Source of the DNA: Mycobacterium sp. ACS4331 | GTDB lineage: Bacteria > Actinomycetota > Actinomycetes > Mycobacteriales > Mycobacteriaceae | Direction of reading: 5' to 3' | NCBI RefSeq assembly: GCF_001667265.1 | Contig: NZ_LZHW01000048.1 | Coordinates: 1-64,000, forward strand | Length of the DNA: 64,000 nucleotides | Shown: piece by piece, positions 39,502-46,901 of the stretch | Position numbering within the stretch: position 1 is the stretch's first letter | How the letters are laid out: the number at the start of each line of letters is the position of its first letter | Notes under the pieces: generated by a model | The model's input: the letters and a program-made list of their open reading frames with translations, nothing else | Told to the model about the DNA's origin: nothing | Database searches by the model: none | Made by a program: the position numbers and the translations under genes

Positions 39502-39771
39502 TCAGCCCGCGTCCACGCACCCGGCGATTGCCGAGGGCATGTCGATTCCGGCGGGCTCGTCGCGGAACATCAGCTCGCTGGAGAACCGTGCTCGCACCGC
39601 TTCCCGGCAGGATTCCGTCATGTCGGTCAGGCCCGACTTCTCCGCGATGCGGTGCGCATCCGCACTCACACCGCGGCCGATGTCGTAGGAGTGCCGGTCA
39701 TGCGACGCGCCACATCCGGTGCATGCCAACGCAATCGCGGACGCGCAGAGCAGGACGTGCCGGGTGATCAT
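39502..39771 (-). CDS. Small putative lipoprotein
   Basis: An 89-residue protein with a signal peptide (MITRHVLLCASAIALACTGC) and a lipobox-like ACTGC, so Cys20 may be lipidated; the -3 residue is Cys rather than Leu, a weak match. The mature part is hydrophilic with two further cysteines (SCREAV and AGCVDAG) that could form a disulfide. No family recognised. Confidence 0.6.
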   Translation of the reverse strand: MITRHVLLCASAIALACTGCGASHDRHSYDIGRGVSADAHRIAEKSGLTDMTESCREAVRARFSSELMFRDEPAGIDMPSAIAGCVDAG

Positions 39772-39842
39772 GGCGGGAGCCTAGACCACCGCAGCCGAAT
39801 ACGCTCGACGTAGGCGTCAATTAGGCGGTGGAGCACAGCTGG

Positions 39843-40247
39843 TCAATGGTGCGACATCCCCGAGTCCGCGCGCGTCAGCACCAGCGCAGCCTCGTCATAC
39901 GGGAACACCCGATAGAGGAGTCTGGATCGAGGTGTCACCAACGCGCTGCCCTCGGCCTTGCTCACCAGCCGAGCATCGGCGACCGCGTGCGTCCGGCCGT
40001 GTTTGCGGATGGTGACGGCACCGCCGGCCAGCGCGTTCTTCACCCAATTGGATTCCAGGCCATAGCCGATGAGGATGAGAAAGCCGTCCTCGGTGTCGAA
40101 GACGTTCAGTGGGGTGCGGTAGTGCCGTCCCGAGGTGCGGCCGACATGCTCGAGCACGCCGAGGGTGGGCAGCCACCCCGCCACTCGGCGGGCAGCGCGA
40201 TTGGTCACTCGGCGATTGAATTCGGCGGCTCGGCGCGGCATCCGCAT
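39843..40247 (-). CDS. Nitroreductase family deazaflavin-dependent oxidoreductase
   Basis: A 134-residue Ddn-like protein. The family block LEHVGRTSGRHYRTPLNVF and LIGYGLESNWVKNAL-like loop for F420 are clear. Start MRMPRRAAEFNRRVTNR at 40247 fits homologues; a second ATG two codons on is possible. Divergent from the polymerase-domain gene at 40294. Confidence 0.82.
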   Translation of the reverse strand: MRMPRRAAEFNRRVTNRAARRVAGWLPTLGVLEHVGRTSGRHYRTPLNVFDTEDGFLILIGYGLESNWVKNALAGGAVTIRKHGRTHAVADARLVSKAEGSALVTPRSRLLYRVFPYDEAALVLTRADSGMSHH

Positions 40248-40293
40248 GCGTTGTCCCCTCCCAGTGCTCACCCGTGATCGTAGGGTGGGGAAC

Positions 40294-41265
40294 ATGAGCG
40301 ACCGGGAGCAGCGCGCCGGTGTCGAGTTGACCAACCTCGATCAGCAACTCGGACCGGATGCCGGGGCGACCAAGCGCGACCTGATCGACTATCTGGACGC
40401 CATCGCCGACAGCATGCTGCCCGGCCTGGTGCAGCGGCCTCTGACGGTGTTGCGGGTGCTGCGGGGCCGGGAGGCGTTCATGCAGAAGAACGTGCCGAAG
40501 TACACCCCCGAGTGGGTTGCCACAGTCCCGGTCTGGGCGGCGGCCTCCCACCGCGAGATCAGATACCCGCTGTGCAACGATCGCCGCACGCTGCTGTGGC
40601 TGGCCAATCAGCGGGCCATCGAATACCACCCCGCGTTGGGCCTGGCCGACGACATCTACCGGCCAACGCACCTGGTCATCGATTTGGATCCGCCCACGGG
40701 CGACGACTTCGCGGCGGTCGTGGCCGTCGCCCACCTGGTGCGTCAGGTGCTCGACGACTGTGGTCTCCGCGGTGCGGTCAAGACCAGCGGATCACGCGGT
40801 CTGCACGTGTTCGTGCCGATCGACGACGCCGCGCCGGTCGATGACGTCGCCGCGGCGACGAGGGCGATCGCAGCCCGTGCCGAGGCCCTCGACCCCGGCC
40901 TCGCCACCACCGCGTTCATCGTCGAAGACCGCGGTGGCCGGGTCTTCGTCGACGCCACCCGGTCCGGTGGCGCGACGGTCGTGGCCGCGTACAGTCCGCG
41001 CTGGCGGCCGGGCATGCCCGTGTCGTTCCCGGTGGCGTGGTCCGATCTGGATCGGGTGCGTCCGGCGGACTTCACGGTGCACACCGCGGTCGGTCTCGCC
41101 GCCGACGGGCGCAGATCATGGACGGCGGACATGCCGGCCGCGCAACGATTACCCGCCGACCTGATCGAGCAGGGGCGAACGATCCCCGTGGCGCGTGTCG
41201 CCGCGATGCACGAAGGCAAACGCCGGGCCCGTGCGCGCCGCGCCGAATCCGGGCCCGCGGACTGA
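40294..41265 (+). CDS. Stand-alone LigD-type polymerase/primase domain (AEP superfamily)
   Basis: A 323-residue protein matching the polymerase domain of bacterial NHEJ ligase LigD, with no ligase or nuclease domain. Motif I HLVIDLDPP (Asp130, Asp132), motif II SGSRGLHVFVP (about 165-175) and motif III RVFVDATRS (Asp220) are complete, so it should be catalytic. Such domains add ribonucleotides or fill gaps during DNA repair; free-standing forms (PolD/Prim-Pol type) occur in mycobacteria. No ku or ligase gene is nearby. TAGGGT seven bases before the ATG may give a leaderless or near-leaderless mRNA. Confidence 0.86.
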   Translation: MSDREQRAGVELTNLDQQLGPDAGATKRDLIDYLDAIADSMLPGLVQRPLTVLRVLRGREAFMQKNVPKYTPEWVATVPVWAAASHREIRYPLCNDRRTLLWLANQRAIEYHPALGLADDIYRPTHLVIDLDPPTGDDFAAVVAVAHLVRQVLDDCGLRGAVKTSGSRGLHVFVPIDDAAPVDDVAAATRAIAARAEALDPGLATTAFIVEDRGGRVFVDATRSGGATVVAAYSPRWRPGMPVSFPVAWSDLDRVRPADFTVHTAVGLAADGRRSWTADMPAAQRLPADLIEQGRTIPVARVAAMHEGKRRARARRAESGPAD

Positions 41266-41267
41266 CC

Positions 41268-41576
41268 TCACGGTGCGGAGCGGACGGATCCGAGGTCGCT
41301 GAGCCCGCTGATCTTCAGCACGGCGATCAGATCGCGGTGCACCACGATGTCGACGGCGTCGACATGGTCGAACAGCACGTTGATGGCGCCGCTGTCGAGA
41401 TAGGTGACCTCGCTGAGGTCGAGGGTGACTCGGGTGTCCCGAGGGGCAGTGGCACGCGTCTGTGCGACGGCGGCGCCGAACGCCGCGATGTTGCTGAGAT
41501 CCAGTTCGCCAACGGCTTGCAGGACGGGGGTTCCGTCGGGCAGTTGCCGGGTGCACAGTGTCAGCGGGGTGGCCAT
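41268..41576 (-). CDS. STAS-domain anti-sigma factor antagonist
   Basis: A 102-residue single STAS domain. The phosphorylatable serine is Ser62 in VTYLDSGAINVLFD. In partner switching, phosphorylated antagonist is inactive and is reset by a PP2C phosphatase; the next gene upstream encodes exactly such a phosphatase plus an RsbW-like kinase domain. Start ATG shares one base with that gene's stop (TGATG), so they are translationally coupled. Confidence 0.85.
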   Translation of the reverse strand: MATPLTLCTRQLPDGTPVLQAVGELDLSNIAAFGAAVAQTRATAPRDTRVTLDLSEVTYLDSGAINVLFDHVDAVDIVVHRDLIAVLKISGLSDLGSVRSAP

Positions 41577-44500
41577 CAGGCGATCTTCGCGTGGAGGTGG
41601 ACGGTGGTGCCGGTGGTCTCCGGTTCGATGTCGACATCCTGCATCAACGCACGCATCAGGGTGATTCCGCGGCCGCGGAACGGCGCTGCTGGGGTGTCCA
41701 GGGCGGGTTGCGGTTTCACCCACGACCCGGTGTCGATGACCGTGAGCTTCAGTCGGTCAGACCAGGCGGTCGCGCGCAGGCACACCGTGCCCGGCGCGTC
41801 GCGATGACCGTGCTCGATCGCGTTGGCGATGGCCTCACCGGTGGCGATCAACACGTCCAGAGCCTGGTCCCGGCTCACGCCCGCCCGCCGAAGCCACCCG
41901 CGAAGGGCGGTCCTCACGGTCGCGAGTTGCGTTGCGTCGGAGTCGAATTCCATCTCCAGGGGGGCGGGTTGCCGATACAGCAGAAGGGCGACGTCGTCCT
42001 GGTAGCCGCTGGTGGGCGTCAGAGTCGACATCAACTGCCTGGCCAGCCCGTCGAGCAGAATGGAGCGATCGTCTCGCACCACGCCGACGGCCCGGGCGAT
42101 GCCGTCATCGAGCGATTCCCGCCTGCGCTCCACCAGACCATCGGTGTAGAGCACCAGCGTGGCCCGCGGCGGAATGATCACGCTGGCCTCGGGGCGCCTC
42201 CGGCGATGCGGCAGTCCCAGCGGCGTCGCGCGGGCGTCCTCCAGGAGTTCGGTGGACAGATCGGCGTGGACCAGGATCGGCGGTGGGTGTCCGGCACACG
42301 AGTACTCCAGCTCCCCGGTCTCCGGGTTGAGCACGCCGCAGAAGACAGTGGTGCAGCGAGCGCCGGGCAGATGTGTGGCGAACCTGTCCAAACCGATCAA
42401 TGCCGCTGCGGGACTGGGGTGTTCGAGCAGGAGCGCCCTGCACGCGCTGCGGAGCTGGCCCATGACGGTGGCGGCCGACAGACCGTGGCCGACGCAGTCG
42501 CCGACAATGAGCCCGATCCGGCCGTCGTCGAGGTTGACCACGTCATACCAGTCGCCGCCGACCTGCAGGGGCCGACTGGCGGGCTGGTAACGGACCGCGA
42601 ACCCGCTCGACACCGCGGGTCCGAGAATGGCGTGCTGCAGAGCCAGGGCGGTCTCGCGCTGCTGGTCGAGCAGGTGGACCCGCTGCAGTCCCTGGCCGAG
42701 GCGGCCTGCCAGAACCGTCAGCAGGGTGCGCTCCTCGGAGGTGAATGTCCGCCGTTCACCCAGTTCGACGTAGACGACGAGGACCCCGCGGGGATGCTGC
42801 AGGGCGATGCCGGCGGTACCGGCGGCACTGGTCTCGGCCACCAGCAGATCACCGTGCGACAACTGCGTCAGGGCCGCCCGCGTGGCCTGGGGGAGATCTG
42901 CCCACCCGGCGGAATCGCCCACCGAGACCAGTGCGGGCGCCGCGTCGACGTCGTGCCTGCCCGGCAGGGTGACCGCGAGGACGCGGCGCGCGTTGTACAC
43001 GTGCTGCAGGCCCTCGGCGACGGCCAGGACGGCGCTGTCCAGCGTCTCGGATTGAGCGAGTTGTTCATTCAGCGCTGCCAGTGCGGTCTCGCGCTGGACC
43101 TGGTAGTGCTCGGCGGTCACGTCGCGCAGCGTGCCGATGGTGACGCGCCTGCCGGTGTCGGGATCGTCGGCGTGGTTGAACGTGGCGGTGACCCACATCC
43201 GGTGCCCGTCGCGATGGGTGACGGGCACCGCGGACAGGATGCCGTGCGGCTGGTCCAGCAGAGTTCGGACCGCCTCCTGGGCCTGACGGTGGGCGTCGGG
43301 GTCGGACTCTTCGGACGGCCACCACGGGTGCCGCGGGGTATAGGGCAGTCCGCTCGCGTCGTACCCGAGGATCCTGGTGAACGCGTCGTTGATCTCGATC
43401 ACCGACCCGTGTTCATCGCAGAGGAAGAACGCCTCCTGCAGAGAGTCCACCAGGGCTGCGCGCCAACGCGACTGGTGGTCGCGCAGCCGGGCCAGGTGGA
43501 CGATGGCCCGGACCCGGGCCAGGAGTTCGGCGGCGGTGAACGGTTTCACGAGGTAGTCGTCGGCACCGGCGCCGAGGCCGCTGATCGATGCCTCCGATCC
43601 GGCCCGGGCCGAGAGCAGCAGGATGGGCACCAGGGCGGTCCTTCGGTCCGCCCGCAGCGCGCTGACCAGCGCCAGTCCGTCCATCCGCGGCATCATGACG
43701 TCACTGATCAGCAGATCCGGCACGTCGGCACGAACCGCGTCCAGGGCTTCGCGGCCGTTGACCACTGTGTCGACGCGGTAGCCGTCGCCACGCAGCAGGC
43801 GTGCGAGGTATGCGCGCATGTCGGCGTTGTCGTCGGCGACGAGAACCCGGGGCTGCGTCGACCCGTCGGCCGGTTTTGTGGTGGTGGCCGTCGTGGTGTC
43901 GTCGGGTTCGTATCCGCTTGGCAGCCAGCGCAACACCTCCTCGATGTACGGCTGGGCGCCGTCGCCGCCGGTCGGCGGCGGGGAGGTGGCGGCCACCGCG
44001 GTCGACGGCAGGTGGGCGGTTCCGAACGGCAGGCGGATGGTGAAGGTGGTGCCCTCGTTCTCGGCGCTGACGGCGTCGATGGTGCCGCCGTGCAGGCCGA
44101 CGAGTTCCTTCACCAGGGCCAGTCCGATGCCGCTGCCCTCGTTGGAGCGCGCGTGCACGTTCTCGATCCGGTAGAACCGCTCGAACAGCCGGGACTGCTC
44201 GGCCTCGGGAACCCCGATCCCGGTGTCGGCCACCGTGATCACTGCGGTGTCCTCGTCGCGGCCCACCGTGACCGAGATGCTGCCGTCGAAGGTGAACTTC
44301 AGCGCATTGGACAGCAGATTGAAGATCACCTTCTCCCACATGCCGAGGTCGAGGTGCACCGGTGTGTCCATCGGTGGGCAGTCCACCTCGAAACGCAGCC
44401 CGGCGCGGTCGACCGCGGAGCGGAACACGCTGGCCAGATCGGCGGTGACCGTACCGATGTCGACGGGCTGGTAGGAGGCCTGGCCTTGTCCCGCTTCGAT

Positions 44501-45730
44501 CCGGGAGAAGTCGAGCAGTGAGTTGACCAGCTTGGCGAGGCGTAACCCGTTGCGCCAGACCATGTCGAGCTCTTGGCGCGCTTCATGCGTGATGTCCGGG
44601 GACTGCCGCAGTTCGGCGACCGGGTCGAGGATCAGGGTCAGGGGAGTGCGGAATTCGTGGCTGATGTTGGAGAAGAACGTCGTCTTGGCCCGGTCGAGTT
44701 CGGTCAGGTCCTCGGCCCGCCGCTGCTGCAGTTGGTAGCTGCGGGCAAGGCCGACGCCGGTGGCCACGTGCGAGGCCACCAGTGCGACGAAGCCGCGGTA
44801 GGACTCGTCGAGCCTGCGATACCGGTTGAGCGCGGCCACCAGGAATCCCGACGGTTGTCCGCTCTGCTGCTGCAGTGGCACCACGAGGGCCTGCGTGGGA
44901 GGGGCCGGCCACGGGCCGGTCGGCAGGTCGGCCAGGCGATCCTCGTCGAGATCGACCAGCGTGGTCTCCCCCCGCGCGGGCGGGCGCGTCGGCCACGGGG
45001 TGTCGGTGCCCGCCTCAAGGTGCTCGGGTGCCGCGGGATGGCCCGCCGGGAGCCCGCTCGCGCCGGCGAGCCGAGCGTTGCCGTCGTCGTCGAACAGATA
45101 CGTCAGGGTGAAGGGCAGGTCGCGCGGGTTCTGGCTCAGCTGGCGGTCGGAGAAGGCCAGGATCTCCTCTTCGGTGCGGATGACGCTCAGATCCGAGCCG
45201 AGGTCGCGCAGCGTCGCCATCCGGCGCTCGGCGATCACCCGGTCGGTGTCCTCGCTGACCACACACAGCATGCCGACGACCCGGCCGTCGTCGTCACGCA
45301 GCGGACTGTAGGAGAACGTGTGGTAGGTCTCCTCGGTGTATCCCGAGCGTTCGAGGAACAGCAGCAGAGCGTCGTCCCACGTCGCCTGGCCGGTGTCCAG
45401 CACCTGGTGGACCCGCCATCCGATGTCATCCCAGATCTCGGCCCACACGTCCTGCGCGGGCCTGCCGAGCGCCCAGGGGTACTTTTCGCCCAGCGTGTCC
45501 CGCCGGTAGCCGTCGTTGCAGAAGAAGGTCAGTTCCGGACCCCACGCCATCCACATCGGGAACCGTGATGACAGCAGGATTCCGACGGCGGTCTGCAGAC
45601 TCTGTGGCCACTGCTGTGGCGAACCCAGCGGCGTCGCGTCCCAGTCCACCCGCTCGAGATCCCGGCCGACCTCACCGCCGTCGGCGAACACCCTCGATGG
45701 GGGTGAGCGGTCGGGATCCCGGGTGCTCAT
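41576..45730 (-). CDS. Multidomain hybrid histidine kinase / PP2C phosphatase / RsbW-type kinase
   Basis: A 1384-residue soluble signalling protein. Domains: PAS about 45-170; GAF-like 175-335; HisKA with His358 in NISHEFRTPL; histidine-kinase ATPase 465-570 (N box NLLSNALKF, G boxes ADTGIG and GSGIGLALV); receiver 628-745 with Asp677 in LLISDVMMPRMDG and Lys729; PAS 755-875; GAF 880-1020; SpoIIE/PP2C phosphatase 1035-1255 (GGDWYDVV, GDCVGHG, GYQDDVALL); and RsbW-like ATPase 1262-1384 (TGEAIANAIEHGH). It has no membrane segment. It links two-component input with a stress-sigma partner switch, its targets probably the two flanking STAS proteins. Confidence 0.9.
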   Translation of the reverse strand: MSTRDPDRSPPSRVFADGGEVGRDLERVDWDATPLGSPQQWPQSLQTAVGILLSSRFPMWMAWGPELTFFCNDGYRRDTLGEKYPWALGRPAQDVWAEIWDDIGWRVHQVLDTGQATWDDALLLFLERSGYTEETYHTFSYSPLRDDDGRVVGMLCVVSEDTDRVIAERRMATLRDLGSDLSVIRTEEEILAFSDRQLSQNPRDLPFTLTYLFDDDGNARLAGASGLPAGHPAAPEHLEAGTDTPWPTRPPARGETTLVDLDEDRLADLPTGPWPAPPTQALVVPLQQQSGQPSGFLVAALNRYRRLDESYRGFVALVASHVATGVGLARSYQLQQRRAEDLTELDRAKTTFFSNISHEFRTPLTLILDPVAELRQSPDITHEARQELDMVWRNGLRLAKLVNSLLDFSRIEAGQGQASYQPVDIGTVTADLASVFRSAVDRAGLRFEVDCPPMDTPVHLDLGMWEKVIFNLLSNALKFTFDGSISVTVGRDEDTAVITVADTGIGVPEAEQSRLFERFYRIENVHARSNEGSGIGLALVKELVGLHGGTIDAVSAENEGTTFTIRLPFGTAHLPSTAVAATSPPPTGGDGAQPYIEEVLRWLPSGYEPDDTTTATTTKPADGSTQPRVLVADDNADMRAYLARLLRGDGYRVDTVVNGREALDAVRADVPDLLISDVMMPRMDGLALVSALRADRRTALVPILLLSARAGSEASISGLGAGADDYLVKPFTAAELLARVRAIVHLARLRDHQSRWRAALVDSLQEAFFLCDEHGSVIEINDAFTRILGYDASGLPYTPRHPWWPSEESDPDAHRQAQEAVRTLLDQPHGILSAVPVTHRDGHRMWVTATFNHADDPDTGRRVTIGTLRDVTAEHYQVQRETALAALNEQLAQSETLDSAVLAVAEGLQHVYNARRVLAVTLPGRHDVDAAPALVSVGDSAGWADLPQATRAALTQLSHGDLLVAETSAAGTAGIALQHPRGVLVVYVELGERRTFTSEERTLLTVLAGRLGQGLQRVHLLDQQRETALALQHAILGPAVSSGFAVRYQPASRPLQVGGDWYDVVNLDDGRIGLIVGDCVGHGLSAATVMGQLRSACRALLLEHPSPAAALIGLDRFATHLPGARCTTVFCGVLNPETGELEYSCAGHPPPILVHADLSTELLEDARATPLGLPHRRRRPEASVIIPPRATLVLYTDGLVERRRESLDDGIARAVGVVRDDRSILLDGLARQLMSTLTPTSGYQDDVALLLYRQPAPLEMEFDSDATQLATVRTALRGWLRRAGVSRDQALDVLIATGEAIANAIEHGHRDAPGTVCLRATAWSDRLKLTVIDTGSWVKPQPALDTPAAPFRGRGITLMRALMQDVDIEPETTGTTVHLHAKIA

Positions 45731-46093
45731 CTAAGGTCGGCCGTCGTCGTGGGTGGCCGCGTGCACGGTGTCGTAGAGGTCCAGCACCTCGTCGAGCTTG
45801 GTCACCTCGATCGGGCGCAGCACTTCGGCGTTGCCTGCCGCGATCCGCACCGTGACACCTTCGACGCCACCCCGTTCATGGCAGTCCAGCACCGCGTTGA
45901 GCCCGGCGCTGCCGAAATACTTGAGGTGGTCCAACGCGATGACGAGGAGTCTTCGCTTCGACTTCGCCGCGGCGCCCCGCGCCGCGTCGAGATGTGCGCT
46001 GAGTTCGCCGGCGTTGCCCGAGTCGACCTCACCCACAGCCGACACGACGACTGCCCCGTCGAGGACGTCCTGCTGTATGTCCAGTTGCCCCAC
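45731..46093 (-). CDS. STAS-domain anti-sigma factor antagonist (second)
   Basis: A 120-residue STAS domain whose acceptor motif reads LKYFGSAGLNAVLD, with Ser62 but without the usual preceding Asp-Ser. It therefore keeps a phospho-acceptor in a variant context. It ends directly before the ATG of the 1384-residue kinase gene, making a STAS-kinase-STAS arrangement. Confidence 0.82.
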   Translation of the reverse strand: MGQLDIQQDVLDGAVVVSAVGEVDSGNAGELSAHLDAARGAAAKSKRRLLVIALDHLKYFGSAGLNAVLDCHERGGVEGVTVRIAAGNAEVLRPIEVTKLDEVLDLYDTVHAATHDDGRP

Positions 46094-46165
46094 TGCCGTG
46101 AACCTGCTCGTCGTCGATCCGTCGCCGGAGAACCCGTCATTGCGATCAGTATGTACCCGAATTTG

Positions 46166-46834
46166 TCATTCACCGGACCGGATGTGTGCGGTGAGCAGCA
46201 GGTGGTCGAAACGGCGGCGCAGCGCGTCCGACCCGAGGTCCTCGGCGCTCGCCGCCGCGACCACGTTGGACGCCAACGTCCGGAGCTTGGTGTTGGTGTG
46301 CTGTGACCGCCACTGCAGCAGTTCAAAGGCCTGGTCAGCGCCGATCCGGTACACCAGCATCAGCATGCCTTTGGCCTGTTCGATGGCCGCGCGGGACCTG
46401 AACATGTCCGGCAGCGTCTCGAGCGCGTGACGGCGGACCTGGTCGACGGTCGAGGTCAGGTCGATGTAGTAGCCCTCGGTGCCCACCACTGCGCCGCGGT
46501 CGTCGACCATTCGGTCGCCGAGCACGAGGACCGCGTGTTCACGCCCGGAGGTGTCGATGAACCTGTGTCGGCTGGAGAACGACCCACCCGAATGCAGCGC
46601 CTCGTCGAGAAGCTCCTGGACGTGCTGCCGGTCCTCCGGATGCTTGTGCGACAGCAGCAGTTCGGTGGTGGGGGTCACCGTGCCCGGCTCGTAGCCGTGC
46701 ATGCGCGCCACCTCATCGGACCATTCCCAGCGCTGGCTGAGGAACCAGAATCGGAAGCTGCCGACGCTCAGGTCCCCGGCTGCCCGGGCCGCCCAGTCAC
46801 CCTCGGCGGCCGAAGCTGATGACGTGTCGGGCAT
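46166..46834 (-). CDS. PAS-ANTAR RNA-binding regulator
   Basis: A 222-residue protein with a PAS sensor (about 20-130, including HPEDRQHVQELLDEAL and EGYYIDLTSTVD) and a C-terminal ANTAR domain (RSRAAIEQAKGMLMLVYRIG, 147-205). ANTAR domains bind paired hairpins in mRNA leaders and act as antiterminators. PAS-ANTAR proteins are common in mycobacteria. Located 72 bases upstream of the STAS gene on the same strand, it may share its signal. Confidence 0.85.
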   Translation of the reverse strand: MPDTSSASAAEGDWAARAAGDLSVGSFRFWFLSQRWEWSDEVARMHGYEPGTVTPTTELLLSHKHPEDRQHVQELLDEALHSGGSFSSRHRFIDTSGREHAVLVLGDRMVDDRGAVVGTEGYYIDLTSTVDQVRRHALETLPDMFRSRAAIEQAKGMLMLVYRIGADQAFELLQWRSQHTNTKLRTLASNVVAAASAEDLGSDALRRRFDHLLLTAHIRSGE

Positions 46835-46901
46835 GAGGACATTATTTCATTTCCCACTGCCTCCGCGGAGCCTGAACAGCGTCAACTGGACTTCGGTGCG
46901 C

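Noticed and set aside
41558..44521. 987-residue open frame on the plus strand
   Set aside because: It is antisense to the hybrid kinase gene. Its His/Arg/Gly/Gln-rich composition is typical of reverse frames in high-GC genes, and it has no recognisable domain.
46849..46877. SigF-like promoter (GTTC and GGGAAAT) before the PAS-ANTAR gene
   Set aside because: The spacer is 18 bases and both boxes are imperfect against GTTT-N15-17-GGGTAT; too weak to list, though the CTCCGCGGAG palindrome inside it is noted.
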